A DNA stretch of 64,000 nucleotides from Methylobacterium sp. UNC378MF. Its GTDB lineage: Bacteria > Pseudomonadota > Alphaproteobacteria > Rhizobiales > Beijerinckiaceae. Location of the stretch: positions 1 through 64,000 of the forward strand of contig NZ_FMWU01000008.1 of NCBI RefSeq assembly GCF_900103195.1. The letters run 5' to 3'. Position 1 is the first letter of the stretch. Each line of letters begins with the position of its first letter. The notes beneath the pieces were generated by a model. The model made no database searches. It was not told the DNA's origin and saw only the letters and a program-made list of their open reading frames with translations. Below are positions 26,305-35,613 of the stretch, one piece after another. A program made the translations under genes and the position numbers.

Positions 26305-28916
26305 CGGATCATTTCCGCCTCTCCCCGACAGAGCTGCGCCTCGCTCTTCGCGACCAAGGCTACGACCCGGTGCCCGTGTCGGGCGTCGACATGAACGTGA
26401 AATCTGCTGGCAAGCGGCCAGTGATGCCGAATTGGCAGAACCGGTGCTTTGAACCAACGCTGGAGGAGATCCGCAGTTGGGAAGCGAGGTACCCAGACAG
26501 CTGCAACACTGGACTGCTGTGCGGCCGGCTTATCGGGGTAGACATCGATATCCTGAACCGGCCTCTCGCCGCGATTGTCGAGGAGCACATTGTCGATCGG
26601 CTCGGTCCGACGCCGCTGGTGCGGACCGGTCGCGATCCGAAGGCGCTCCTCTGCTACCGTCTCGCCGTGCCGATCGACAAAATTCAGACTGCCGCGATCC
26701 ACTTCACGGACGATCCCCTGGAAAAGCCGACGAAGGTTGAGGTGCTGGCTCGCGGGCAGCATTTCGTGGGTTTCGGCACGCACCCTGAGACGATGCAGCC
26801 TTATCGCTGGTTCGACGCAACGCCGCTGACGGTCGCTTTCAAGGATCTTCCCGAGACGACTTATGAGAAGCTTCTGCAAGTCGTTGCCGAGGCTGAGGAG
26901 ATCCTGCGGAAGAACGGCGGCGCAACTCCGCGCGAGCGCAAGCAGGAAAATAAGAAGCGGGAGGACAAGGGCCGGCGGGCTGCCGGCTTCAGGAGCCATG
27001 AGAAGCCCGACCGCGCGACGATCGAAGAAGCGCTGGCGCACGTCCCGAACGACTTCGATTATGACGGTTGGATCCGGATCGGGTTCGCTCTCTACGATGG
27101 CCTCGGCGAGGCCGGGCGCGATCTCTGGGAGCGCTGGTCGGCCACCTCTCCGAAGGACGATGCTGATTTCACCTCCGGCAAGTGGTCAAGCTTCGCGGGC
27201 GGCCGTTCGGTGACGATCGCCACGCTGTTCTATCATGCGACGCAGAATGGCTGGCGGCGTCAGGGCCGGTCCGGCGCACCGAGGCAGGATCGGGCAGAGC
27301 GTAGGGCCAGCGCAGACCCTGAGGCCGAGCCGCAGGAAGATGACGGCCGCCCCATCGTGCGCTTCGTCTACGGCAAAGTGCCGGAGGCGGTCGACCGAAT
27401 GGAGAGCCTGCTGCTGGAGGCACGCGTCGAGATCTACGCCCGTGCCGGCGCTCTGGTGCGGCCCGTCCTTGATACCGTACCGGCCGCCAAGGGCCGGATG
27501 ACCACGGTCGCACGGATGTGCCCGTTCACCACCGTGAGCCTTGCCGATAGGGCCGCCCGCATCCTGCGGGTGCAGAAGTTCGACCGCCGGGCCGATGACT
27601 GGTTGGACATCAACCCGCCGCACGAGATGACGGCGACGCTGCTTGCACGCGAGGGCCTCTGGAACTGCCCGCAAGTTGCCGGGATCATCACCACGCCGAC
27701 GCTCCGGCCTGACGGCTCGTTGCTGACGGCCGCGGGCTACGACCCCGCTACGCGGCTGTACCTCGCTCACGATCCGGACTTCGTGATGCCGGCACTGACC
27801 GAGCGGCCGACTAAGGAGGAAGCGCACGCGGCCCTGCAGTTCATCGACCGGCTCCTAGACGGCTTCCCGTTCGTGGGTCCGATCGATCGTGCCGTGGCGC
27901 TGTCCGGCATCTTCACTGCCATCGTGCGGGGCGTGCTGCCCACCGCACCGCTGCACGCGATCCGCGCGCACACGCCCGGCACAGGGAAGTCGTTTCTCGT
28001 TGATCTCGCCAGCACTATCGCGAGCGGTCGACGCTGTCCGGTAATCGCTGCCGGCAAGACCGAGGAGGAGACCGAGAAGCGCCTGGGCGCCCTCCTGCGC
28101 GACGCGGTGCCTGTCGTGTCGATCGACAATGTGAACGGCGAGCTGGGCGGCGACATGCTCTGCCAGCTTACCGAGCGCCCCCTGGTTCGTGTGCGGATCC
28201 TGGGCAAGAGCGAGGCGCCGGAGCTCGAGTGTCGGTCCACGGTGTTCGCCACCGGCAACAACCTCGTGCTGCTGGGCGACATGACCCGGCGCGCCTTGGT
28301 CTGTTCCCTGGACGCCGAGGTCGACAGGCCGGAATTGCGCACCTTCGGCTTCGACCCTGTCGCGCGAGTTCTGGCTGACCGAGCGTCCTACGTCGCTGCG
28401 GCCCTGACGGTAATCCGGGCCTATCGCGTGGCGGGCTCGCCGGCTGTGTGCGGTCCGCTCGGATCCTATGAGGATTGGAGCGAGATGGTCCGCGCGCCGC
28501 TGATCTGGCTCGGACAGGCCGATCCGGCTGAGAGCATGGAGACGGCGCGGGAGGAAGATCCGGAGCTGTCCGCGATCCGCGAGCTGATTGGGTACTGGCG
28601 CGATCACCTCACTCTGTCTGAGGGGTACACGACGAATGCCATCACTAAGATCGCGTGTGCGAAAGTGCCTACCAGCAGCTTCGACTTCAGCCAGCAAGGT
28701 TTTCTGTTGCCAGAGTTTCGCGACTTGCTTCTGCGGCAGGCTGGCGAAGGCGGCGTCGTGAATAGCCGCCGGCTCGGTCGATGGCTGTCCCGGATCAAGG
28801 GGCGTGTCGTCGATGGCTACCGGATTGAGATGAAGGTCGATAGCAGCAACGGGAACCGCTTTTCGCTCTGCCAAATCGGATCGCTCGCATCTGGTTGGTC
28901 GGCACCGGAGTTCTGA
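26301..28916 (+). CDS. PriPol primase-polymerase fused to an ATPase/helicase domain (replication protein)
   Basis: This 871-residue protein probably starts element replication. Residues about 1-190 are a bifunctional primase-polymerase domain with the catalytic acid pair in 'GVDIDIL' and the downstream 'VEVLARGQHFVGFGTHP'. A PriCT-like domain follows ('DYDGWIRIGFALYDGLGEAG', 'GRSVTIATLFYHA'). The C-terminal half holds an ATPase with Walker A 'HTPGTGKSF', Walker B-like 'VVSIDNVNG' and sensor-like 'FATGNNLVLLGDMTRR'. This fusion is typical of plasmid and satellite replication initiators such as the P4 alpha type. The inverted iterons directly after the gene are its likely origin. Confidence 0.88.
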   Translation: MTDHFRLSPTELRLALRDQGYDPVPVSGVDMNVKSAGKRPVMPNWQNRCFEPTLEEIRSWEARYPDSCNTGLLCGRLIGVDIDILNRPLAAIVEEHIVDRLGPTPLVRTGRDPKALLCYRLAVPIDKIQTAAIHFTDDPLEKPTKVEVLARGQHFVGFGTHPETMQPYRWFDATPLTVAFKDLPETTYEKLLQVVAEAEEILRKNGGATPRERKQENKKREDKGRRAAGFRSHEKPDRATIEEALAHVPNDFDYDGWIRIGFALYDGLGEAGRDLWERWSATSPKDDADFTSGKWSSFAGGRSVTIATLFYHATQNGWRRQGRSGAPRQDRAERRASADPEAEPQEDDGRPIVRFVYGKVPEAVDRMESLLLEARVEIYARAGALVRPVLDTVPAAKGRMTTVARMCPFTTVSLADRAARILRVQKFDRRADDWLDINPPHEMTATLLAREGLWNCPQVAGIITTPTLRPDGSLLTAAGYDPATRLYLAHDPDFVMPALTERPTKEEAHAALQFIDRLLDGFPFVGPIDRAVALSGIFTAIVRGVLPTAPLHAIRAHTPGTGKSFLVDLASTIASGRRCPVIAAGKTEEETEKRLGALLRDAVPVVSIDNVNGELGGDMLCQLTERPLVRVRILGKSEAPELECRSTVFATGNNLVLLGDMTRRALVCSLDAEVDRPELRTFGFDPVARVLADRASYVAAALTVIRAYRVAGSPAVCGPLGSYEDWSEMVRAPLIWLGQADPAESMETAREEDPELSAIRELIGYWRDHLTLSEGYTTNAITKIACAKVPTSSFDFSQQGFLLPEFRDLLLRQAGEGGVVNSRRLGRWLSRIKGRVVDGYRIEMKVDSSNGNRFSLCQIGSLASGWSAPEF

Positions 28917-28932
28917 TGCGCCGGTGCAAGTT

Positions 28933-28958
28933 AGGGGTTTCAGGGGTTTTAGGGGTTT
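28933..28958 (+). repeat. three tandem 9-bp iterons, AGGGGTTT core
   Basis: The core AGGGGTTT occurs at 28933, 28942 and 28951, exactly nine bases apart, and the last copy runs into seven T residues or more. The same motif in the opposite orientation occurs at 29087-29112. Iterons of this kind are bound by replication initiators. Confidence 0.8.
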
Positions 28959-29086
28959 TTTTCATCCCAAGGCGCCTAACTGTCAGTTCATCTCAACTTC
29001 GAGGCTGAGAGCTATCCGGCCGGGGCGAGGCGACTGCCGACCACCAGCGCAGCATGTGCTGACAGTTCCACCGGAGCGGCCAAAAG

Positions 29087-29112
29087 AAACCCCTAAAACC
29101 CCCAAAACCCCT
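29087..29112 (-). repeat. three inverted copies of the 9-bp iteron
   Basis: AAACCCCT at 29087, AAACCCCC at 29096 and AAACCCCT at 29105 repeat with a period of nine. They are the reverse complement of the array at 28933-28958, with one base change in the central copy. The flanks also match: GTTAGGGG at 28930 and CCCCTAAC ending at 29115. Confidence 0.8.
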
Positions 29113-29350
29113 AACTGCCGCTCGATGCCAAGCCTTCCGGCTAGTCGAAACAGCGGCCAAGGTTCACAAAAAAGCTGCGACCACGCGAGTCTGCGCACCA
29201 AAGTGTCGTCGGGGCCGCTGAGTCGGTCAAAATCGGCACCTACTGATCCTAAAACAGATGATGTTGCGTCCTATTATGTTGCAGGACAATGACTTAGCGC
29301 GCATCTTTCGTGTGTTTCGCCCTTTCCGGGTAACGCACGGGTGCAGATTG

Positions 29351-29743
29351 GTGCCAGATAGCCCCGAAATAGCCAGTCCCAAGCGCCCCCATCAAAGCCG
29401 CATCACCAACGGCAGCGCCCTGTTGCTCAACGTCGATGGTCGAACCGGTTGGGCGCGTCGCCTCCGTGACCTCGTGGCCCTTCATCTGGCCGACCTTGGT
29501 GGCGAGGGCGCGGTTTCCGAAGCTGAAAAGAGCCTGATCCGGAGAGCAGCGACGCTCACCGTCGAATTGGAGCGGATGGAGGTGCAGTTTGCCACCGATG
29601 GCGCGGCCGATCCCGAAGCCTTGGACCTCTACAGCCGCACAGCCGGCAATCTGCGCCGCCTCCTCGAAGCCACCGGCCTGCAACGTCGCCCGCAGGACGT
29701 GACGCCCGATCTGCGCCACTACATCGAGGGCAACGCGGCATGA
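29351..29743 (+). CDS. small-terminase-like protein upstream of the large terminase
   Basis: This protein of about 130 residues begins with a basic segment around 'HQSRITNGSALLLNVDGRTG', then helices 'WARRLRDLVALHLADLGG' and 'SEAEKSLIRRAATLTVELER', ending 'RLLEATGLQRRPQDVTP'. Proteins of this pattern commonly precede terL in alphaproteobacterial phages, and I infer a small-terminase or terminase-associated role. GTG 29351 is the preferred start because upstream codons lack protein-like composition, although ATG 29258 is possible. The stop overlaps the large-terminase start (ATGA). Confidence 0.65.
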   Translation: MPDSPEIASPKRPHQSRITNGSALLLNVDGRTGWARRLRDLVALHLADLGGEGAVSEAEKSLIRRAATLTVELERMEVQFATDGAADPEALDLYSRTAGNLRRLLEATGLQRRPQDVTPDLRHYIEGNAA

Positions 29744-31299
29744 ACCTGCTTCAGGCGATGCGCGACCCGAAGCTGTTCGGGCCCTGGTTCAAGGATGCCG
29801 ACACCTGGGCCGCCTGGAGGGCATTCGTAGGCGCCCTGTTCGGCCTTCCGCTGACCGATGCCGAGGAGGAGATCTATCGAGCCTGTACGGGCCGCTCTGA
29901 GGCTCCTGAGGCCGCCTTTACCGAGGCGTGGCTCATCTGCGGGCGCCGCGCCGGGAAGTCCTTCGTGTTGGCGCTGATCGCCACCTACCTCGCGGCCTTC
30001 CGTGAGTACCGTCAGCACCTCGCCCCCGGCGAGCGCGCCACGATCCTGATCATCGCTACCGACCGCCGGCAGGCCAGAACCATCATCCGCTACATCCGCG
30101 CGCTGCTCACCGAGGTGCCGATGCTGGCCCGCATGGTCGAGCGTGAGACGGCCGACGAGTTCGACCTCACCAACCGGGTGACGATTGAGGTCGGGACCTC
30201 CTCATACCGCGCCGTCCGCGGGCGCACCTTGGCTGCTGCGCTGGCCGATGAGCTGGCCTTCTGGCCGACCGACGACGCTGCCGAGCCGGACTACGCCATC
30301 CTCGATGCCCTACGGCCCGCGATGGCGACGATCCCGAACGCCATGCTGCTGTGCGCCTCGTCGCCCTATGCACGGCGTGGCGCCCTCTACGACGCCTACC
30401 GTCGCCACTACGGCCGGGATGGCGCACCTGCCCTGGTTTGGCGCGCTGCGACCCGGGCCATGAACCCAACGGTCCGCCAGTCGGTGATCGACGAGGCCTT
30501 GGAGCGAGATCTCCCGAGCGCCTCAGCCGAGTACCTCGCTGAGTTCCGCAGTGATGTTGAGAGCTTCGTCTCCCGGGAGGTGGTCGAGGCCGCGATCCCG
30601 CCGGGCATCACCGAGCGGCCACCGGTCACCGGCACCGCCTACCGCGCCTTCACGGACCCGTCCGGCGGCGCGTCAGACAGCATGACGTTGGCGATAAGCC
30701 ATCAGGTCGGCGAGCGGGTGGTTCTGGATGCGGTGCGCGAGCGCAAGGCGCCGTTCTCGCCCGAGTCGGTGGTGACGGAGTTCGCGGGCCTGTTGAAGCG
30801 CTACGGGCTCTCCCGCGTGACGGGCGATCGGTATGCCGGCGAGTGGCCCCGGGAGGCGTTCCAGCGCCACGGCATCACCTACGTGCCGGCTGAGCAGCCC
30901 AAGTCTGCGATCTACCTCGACCTGCTGCCGAAGCTGAACAGCGGCGAGGTCGAGTTGCTCGACGTGCCGGCGCTGGCGGCGCAGCTCGTGTCCCTGGAGC
31001 GTCGTACGGCTCGCGGCGGCCGGGACAGTATCGACCACGCCCCGGGCTCACACGACGATGTAGCGAACGCGGTGGCCGGCGCCCTGGTGATCCGCACGCA
31101 GGCCGCCCCGGTCGCAGCAATCGGCCGCTACTCGCTGGGGCACGGCGGTCGTCTTCCTCAGCATTCCGGCCCCGCGCCGGAGTGGTTCACGCGCGGCGAC
31201 AAGTACGCGCCCGGTGATCCGCGGTGGAAGCTCGACATCGCGAAGGGCCTGATCTCGCGCGACGAAGCAATTGCCAAAGGTTGGATAAAGGGAGCGTAG
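29740..31299 (+). CDS. phage terminase large subunit
   Basis: DNA-packaging motor of 519 residues, complete. The ATPase half shows Walker A 'CGRRAGKSF' near residue 70, Walker B 'AALADELAFW' near 170 and a coupling motif 'LLCASSPYARRG'. The RNase-H-like nuclease half shows acidic residues in 'FTDPSGGASDSM', 'GDRYAGEWPREAF' and 'GSHDDVANAVAGAL'. All key residues are present, so it should be functional. Upstream coupling to a small-terminase-like gene is normal, but the portal gene expected directly downstream is missing. Confidence 0.93.
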   Translation: MNLLQAMRDPKLFGPWFKDADTWAAWRAFVGALFGLPLTDAEEEIYRACTGRSEAPEAAFTEAWLICGRRAGKSFVLALIATYLAAFREYRQHLAPGERATILIIATDRRQARTIIRYIRALLTEVPMLARMVERETADEFDLTNRVTIEVGTSSYRAVRGRTLAAALADELAFWPTDDAAEPDYAILDALRPAMATIPNAMLLCASSPYARRGALYDAYRRHYGRDGAPALVWRAATRAMNPTVRQSVIDEALERDLPSASAEYLAEFRSDVESFVSREVVEAAIPPGITERPPVTGTAYRAFTDPSGGASDSMTLAISHQVGERVVLDAVRERKAPFSPESVVTEFAGLLKRYGLSRVTGDRYAGEWPREAFQRHGITYVPAEQPKSAIYLDLLPKLNSGEVELLDVPALAAQLVSLERRTARGGRDSIDHAPGSHDDVANAVAGALVIRTQAAPVAAIGRYSLGHGGRLPQHSGPAPEWFTRGDKYAPGDPRWKLDIAKGLISRDEAIAKGWIKGA

Positions 31300-31300
31300 G

Positions 31301-31984
31301 ATGACTGAAGATGAAATCCGCAACCGGCGCATGATCCGGGAGAACGTCACGCAGCGTGTCCGTGTCGGGCAGCCGCATACCGGTTCCGTCGTCGCATGCG
31401 TGGACCGCATCTTCGACATCTCGGACCGCTTCCATGTCCGCAAGTCGGAGATCGAGGCGGATCAGAAGCTCTCGACCGTGGGCCGCCGCGCTGCGCTCGC
31501 GCAGATCGTCCGATCGGAGTTGATGCCGGACCTGGCGAAGGCCACCCGGCCGGTTCGCAAGGCCCTGAGCTACGCCGCCGCGCAACGTGCCGCCCTTGAG
31601 GATCCGGTTCGGGTCGATCCGACCGACCCTGTGGGCGAGATGCGACGCCAAGAGATCCGCACCTTTATGCGGAGCCTGCAGCCGCACGAGCGGATGAGCA
31701 CGGCCAACCAGCTGATCCGGGACGATGCGGGCGCCGCCGCGATCCTCGACGCCCCGCCGGCACTTAGCGGCCTCACGGAGCACTTCTACGGCGAGTTGCG
31801 CAACCAGGTGGCCGAGCGTGTCAATGGCCCGAAGCTGACTGAGCTGTCCGGCATCGAGCAGGACTATCAGCAGGGCCAGGCCGCGGCCGACATCCTGATG
31901 AACGACCTCGTGGCAGCTTCCGGGCTGACCGCAAAGGGGTTCGCGGAGGAGATGCAGCCGCTGCAGACCGAGGCGGACGCCTGA
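31301..31984 (+). CDS. hypothetical helical protein between terminase and tape measure
   Basis: A 227-residue protein of unknown family. It is charged and almost entirely helical, with an Ala-rich stretch 'KALSYAAAQRAALED' and 'QDYQQGQAAADILMNDLVAA'. GGGAG precedes ATG 31301, which is one base after the large-terminase stop; its own stop overlaps the next start. It has neither the length nor the motifs of a portal or capsid protein. By position it could be a packaging adaptor or a tail-associated protein, but this is speculation. Confidence 0.75.
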   Translation: MTEDEIRNRRMIRENVTQRVRVGQPHTGSVVACVDRIFDISDRFHVRKSEIEADQKLSTVGRRAALAQIVRSELMPDLAKATRPVRKALSYAAAQRAALEDPVRVDPTDPVGEMRRQEIRTFMRSLQPHERMSTANQLIRDDAGAAAILDAPPALSGLTEHFYGELRNQVAERVNGPKLTELSGIEQDYQQGQAAADILMNDLVAASGLTAKGFAEEMQPLQTEADA

Positions 31985-32292
31985 TGACGACTTCGGCGGA
32001 GCGGCGCGCTCGCAGACGCTGGCAGATGGGTGCTTCTGAGGATCCGATCGAGGCGGCCGGCAAGCGCCTGGCTGACCTCGCCGACCGCATCATGGACATG
32101 CACCGCACCACCGAGGCGGTGGCCGCGAAGTTGGAGGCCGGCTCGGGCTCGCCCGCCGAGTTGGAAGCCGTGACCCGGTGGGCTGTGGCGGCCGGTAGCG
32201 CCTACGCCCGGGCGGCCGAGGATCTGAGACGTCTCAATGACCGGCTCAATCACGTTGCCGGACTGGTCCAAACCCAGGGAGAACCCGCGTGA
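31984..32292 (+). CDS. hypothetical small helical protein
   Basis: A 102-residue protein of unknown family. It has a basic N-terminus ('RRARRRWQMG') and two amphipathic helices ('AGKRLADLADRIMDMHRTTE' and 'AAEDLRRLNDRLNHVAGL'). It is coupled on both sides: the start shares a base with the preceding stop (TGATG) and the stop overlaps the GTG of the tape-measure gene. In position it resembles tail-assembly chaperones that precede the tape measure, but no sequence signature confirms that. Confidence 0.7.
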   Translation: MTTSAERRARRRWQMGASEDPIEAAGKRLADLADRIMDMHRTTEAVAAKLEAGSGSPAELEAVTRWAVAAGSAYARAAEDLRRLNDRLNHVAGLVQTQGEPA

Positions 32293-34811
32293 GTGATGTC
32301 TACAAGGTCGCCGTCGCCCTGCAGATGTCGAGCAACGCCTCGGCGATCCTCGGCTCCCTGGCGACGCACCTCATCCACGCCCATCACCAAGTCGACAAGC
32401 TCAACAAGGGGCTGAACGACACCACGAGCGCGATGAACCGAGTGAAGCTCGCCATCGGCGGTGGTCTTGCGATCGCAGGCGGTACGGCAGCGCTCGCCGT
32501 TGTCGGCAAGATGGTCGACAAAGGGAACGAGCTGATAAAGATCCAGCAGAACATGGCTGCTGCGGGAGTGAAGTCCCTAGAGATCCAAGAGGCCTATGCG
32601 GAGGCCTGGAAGCTGACAGGCAAGTACACGAACGTCAGTGCTGCAGACGCTCTGAAGACCATCAGCGAGGCGCGGATGACTTTCGGCTCGCAGGAAGCTG
32701 CGACGCATCACGCCGAGGACTTCGTGAAGATGACGTCGTTCCTCAAAGCTTACCAGGGCGGTGCGCATGGGAAGGGGGCGACGAACTTCGAGGCGGAAGC
32801 CATCGCCGCAATGAAGTCGGGCGAGATCGCCGGCAAGATCGACCCCAAAGACATGGCCGAGCACGTCAAGCAAATGACGGCCATGCGCGTGGCCTACGGC
32901 GATCAGCTCAAGATCGGGCAGTACCTCACCGCGCAGCGGGCGGGCGGTGTGGCCCTGCGGAACGTCAGCGACGACTTCCGGTACGGCGTCTTCCCGGCCC
33001 TGGTGCAGGAGAACGGCCCGAATGCCGGCGTGATGATCATGACCGCCTTCAACAAGCTTGTGGCGGGCACCGGTAACAAGCTCGAAGCCCTTAGCGCCAT
33101 GTCATCGCTGGGCCTGCTGGACGAGAGCAAGGTCACGCACCACCCGCTCACCGGCAAGGTCACCCGCGTGGAGATGGGCGCCGTTCGCGGCGACAAGGAG
33201 TTCGCGGTCAACCCTGGCGAGTGGGTCGAGAAGTACCTCAAGCCGGCGCTGGACCGGAAGACGAGCAGCACCGTCGAGCAGGCTCAGTGGGTCAGCAAGA
33301 TCCTGCCCGATCGGAACGCCGCGAAGGCGGTCACCGAGATGCTGCAGCAGTGGCCCAAGCTCATCAAGGACGCACAGCTGATGCTTCAGGCCCGCAAGGC
33401 CCTGAACGAGGGTGCCTATCTCGACAAGAGTTGGGAGGGGCAGAAGCAGGCCTTCGAGACCCAGTGGACGAACTTCGTCCAGGCGCTGGGTGCCCCGCTG
33501 GTCGGCGTGGCGACGGAGAACCTGAAGCGGGTCAACGAAGCCCTGTCCGGGTGGGCACAATGGGCCGGAAAACCCGAGATGGCCGGCACCGTTGAGGCGG
33601 TCGGCAAGGGCATCGCAGTCCTCGGCGCGTCCCTGACTGCCGGCGGTTCGGTTGCGCTGATAGCCGCGCTTGGTCCGGCTGGCTGGATTGCGGCCGGCAT
33701 CGTCGGTGCCACGGCGGCGTTCGTCGCCTTCCGCGAGCCCTTCGAGCACTGGCTCAAGTCCACCACCGGTATGGGCCCGCAGCTCGACGCGGCGGACAAG
33801 GGGTTCAACCGGTTGGCCGTCACGTTCGGGAAGTGGGCGGGGCCTGAGCTTGCAGCGGCCGATGCGATCTTCAACAAGGCGGCTATCGCATTCGGCGAGT
33901 GGGTGAAGTCGATCACGCCGTCCGTCGACACGATCAAGAGCACCGCGACGCTGTTGGCGGCCGAGATCACCTCATGGCCCGGCAAGTTGACCACGGCCAT
34001 CGCTGAGATGGGCGCCAGCCTCGACACGGCCATTGGCGACATGCTCAAGAGCCTCTTCAACAAGATCAACCCGTTCAGCAAGACGGCGTTTGATGGCGGT
34101 GACAGTCTCGGCGGCATGATCCAGAAGGCCAGCTTCGGCGGCGGGGCGAACGACAACTTCGGCGGATCGTCGGGTGTCGCTCGGGCGGTAGGCCGGGGCG
34201 GGGCCTTCGGCCCCGGCACAGGAGCCGGCAATAGCTGGTACGAAGCGATCATGCGGGCCGAGGGTACGGCCGGCAAGGACCCGTACAACGTGGTGCTCGG
34301 CAACGGCCGCTACGGTCTGCCCAGCAAGCCGTTGACGGACATGTCGCTCGCAGAGGCCTATCAGTTCGGCCGAAGCGTCCGCGCCCGTCACGGGTCATCC
34401 TCAGCGATCGGGGCGTTCCAGATCGTCGGCCAGACGATGAAGACCTACATGGGCGAGGCTGGGCTCGGCTGGAACGACAAGTTCAGCCCTGAGAACCAGC
34501 GCAAATTGGCCGACGTGATCCGGCGCCATCAGGGCTTCGGCGCTTGGGAGGGCTTCAAGGTCCACCGCGGCGAGTTGGGCAACGCCCGGCAGATGAACCC
34601 CTACGGCAAGGATCCGGCGCCTACTGCCGGGCCGCCCCCGCAGCGGCAGCAGAGCGTCCACGTCCACAACCTCATCGTAGACGGGAAGAAGATGGCGGCG
34701 GTCGTCACCACCCATCAGGCCGAGAAGATGCGGTTCCCGCTCAAGGCCGGCGGGATGGACACCCATGGCGAGTGGAGGGCACCGGGTACGCCTGTGATGG
34801 ATGCCGCCTGA
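32289..34811 (+). CDS. tape-measure-like protein with C-terminal lysozyme domain
   Basis: The 840-residue protein starts at GTG 32289 with GGGAG upstream. Its N-terminal half is helical with hydrophobic segments at about 51-72 and 435-480 ('AALGPAGWIAAGIVGATAAF'), as in tail tape-measure proteins. Near residues 645-770 lies a lambda-R/GH104-like lysozyme module: 'YEAIMRAEGTAGKDPYNVV' with the probable catalytic Glu, then 'GSSSAIGAFQIVGQTM' and 'NDKFSPENQRKLADVI'. Such domains open the cell wall during DNA entry. Tail genes that would normally surround it are absent. At 840 residues it would measure a tail of about 120 nm if the usual ~0.15 nm per residue applies (inference). Confidence 0.85.
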   Translation: MSDVYKVAVALQMSSNASAILGSLATHLIHAHHQVDKLNKGLNDTTSAMNRVKLAIGGGLAIAGGTAALAVVGKMVDKGNELIKIQQNMAAAGVKSLEIQEAYAEAWKLTGKYTNVSAADALKTISEARMTFGSQEAATHHAEDFVKMTSFLKAYQGGAHGKGATNFEAEAIAAMKSGEIAGKIDPKDMAEHVKQMTAMRVAYGDQLKIGQYLTAQRAGGVALRNVSDDFRYGVFPALVQENGPNAGVMIMTAFNKLVAGTGNKLEALSAMSSLGLLDESKVTHHPLTGKVTRVEMGAVRGDKEFAVNPGEWVEKYLKPALDRKTSSTVEQAQWVSKILPDRNAAKAVTEMLQQWPKLIKDAQLMLQARKALNEGAYLDKSWEGQKQAFETQWTNFVQALGAPLVGVATENLKRVNEALSGWAQWAGKPEMAGTVEAVGKGIAVLGASLTAGGSVALIAALGPAGWIAAGIVGATAAFVAFREPFEHWLKSTTGMGPQLDAADKGFNRLAVTFGKWAGPELAAADAIFNKAAIAFGEWVKSITPSVDTIKSTATLLAAEITSWPGKLTTAIAEMGASLDTAIGDMLKSLFNKINPFSKTAFDGGDSLGGMIQKASFGGGANDNFGGSSGVARAVGRGGAFGPGTGAGNSWYEAIMRAEGTAGKDPYNVVLGNGRYGLPSKPLTDMSLAEAYQFGRSVRARHGSSSAIGAFQIVGQTMKTYMGEAGLGWNDKFSPENQRKLADVIRRHQGFGAWEGFKVHRGELGNARQMNPYGKDPAPTAGPPPQRQQSVHVHNLIVDGKKMAAVVTTHQAEKMRFPLKAGGMDTHGEWRAPGTPVMDAA

Positions 34812-34940
34812 GATCCGCTCCTAAGCGATGACGGCCGACAGCGGAGAGACCCAGATCCGCCCTCACATGCATGTGAGGCGACAGGTGATCATAGTCAGCT
34901 AGGATCTGCGCGTTCATCCCTCCAAGGCTGAACAACCTTC

Positions 34941-34975
34941 AGCCCGCTCGGCACCCGCCGTAGCGGGCTCTCTTG
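34941..34975 (+). terminator. hairpin downstream of the tape-measure gene
   Basis: AGCCCGCT (34941-34948) pairs with AGCGGGCT (34962-34969), followed by CTCTTG. The stem is strong, but the T-tract is weak. It sits between convergent genes and may serve either direction. Confidence 0.5.
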
Positions 34976-35034
34976 TGCTCGCAAGGGCGTAGCGCATCCC
35001 GACAGGATAGCCGCCGGGATGGCGGTGTCGAGCC

Positions 35035-35526
35035 TCAGCCGCGGAACATCCAGGCGTCGAGTTGCCTGCCCGCGAAGATGCTATCGCGAAGCGCATACCA
35101 CTCGGCAGCGAGCTTAATCCACTTCTCCTGTCGGGCCGGGAGCATGGCCAGCATCGCCTGGGCTGTACGTGATGCCGGTCCAGCGTCCTCGACTAGTTTC
35201 CGCGTCATTTCCTCGGTTTCAGCCCAGGCTTCAGCCGTGTCGCGGCCGCGCATCATGTAGTCAACGCACGCCGTGAACGAGAGGAGCCGGCCGAACTGCA
35301 GGTGGCGTGCGATCGTGTCGTCCAGCCAATCCACTATGAGCTGCGTGCTCCTAGGCACGTCCGCGATAACCCCGGGATCCACGTCGAACAAGGGATAGGC
35401 GACGTGGAGTGCGAGTTCCCCTCTCACATCCTCGGGTTGGGCAGTGAACCAATTCCGGATCGCGACGATCGGACTCCCGTTCGACATAAGCTGAACCTGT
35501 TCTGTGGCCGACTTCGTGAGGCGCAT
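35035..35526 (-). CDS. hypothetical protein of the element
   Basis: A 163-residue protein with no recognised domain. It is soluble and helical, with 'NWFTAQPEDVRGELALHVAY', 'DWLDDTIARHLQFGRLLSF' and 'ETEEMTRKLVEDAG'. A start at ATG 35487 is also possible; neither has a good ribosome binding site. It is oriented against the packaging operon and stands with one small gene in a reverse-strand pair, a common position for accessory genes in prophages and satellites. Function unknown. Confidence 0.6.
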   Translation of the reverse strand: MRLTKSATEQVQLMSNGSPIVAIRNWFTAQPEDVRGELALHVAYPLFDVDPGVIADVPRSTQLIVDWLDDTIARHLQFGRLLSFTACVDYMMRGRDTAEAWAETEEMTRKLVEDAGPASRTAQAMLAMLPARQEKWIKLAAEWYALRDSIFAGRQLDAWMFRG

Positions 35527-35613
35527 CCGATATGACGAACACCGGGAGGGCAGCGATGAGGTCGTGACATCAGGAAGAAGGCCGGGCTCGGACCGACCAT
35601 CTCCTGATACCGA

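Larger units (their letters stand above)
28917..29350. other. noncoding region: probable replication origin
   Basis: This 430-base stretch separates the replication gene from the terminase genes. It carries three tandem 9-bp repeats near its left end and the same three repeats inverted 154 bases further on (entered separately). Between and after them are AT-rich tracts, including one at about 29085-29115, and an inverted repeat GTCCT-N10-AGGAC at 29268-29287. A cos or pac site could also lie here, since it abuts the terminase genes. Confidence 0.6.

Noticed and set aside
28930-29115. GGGGTTTT-type repeats as telomere-like or a CRISPR array
   Set aside because: Only three units per side, no spacers, and the mirror arrangement next to a replication gene fits an origin better.
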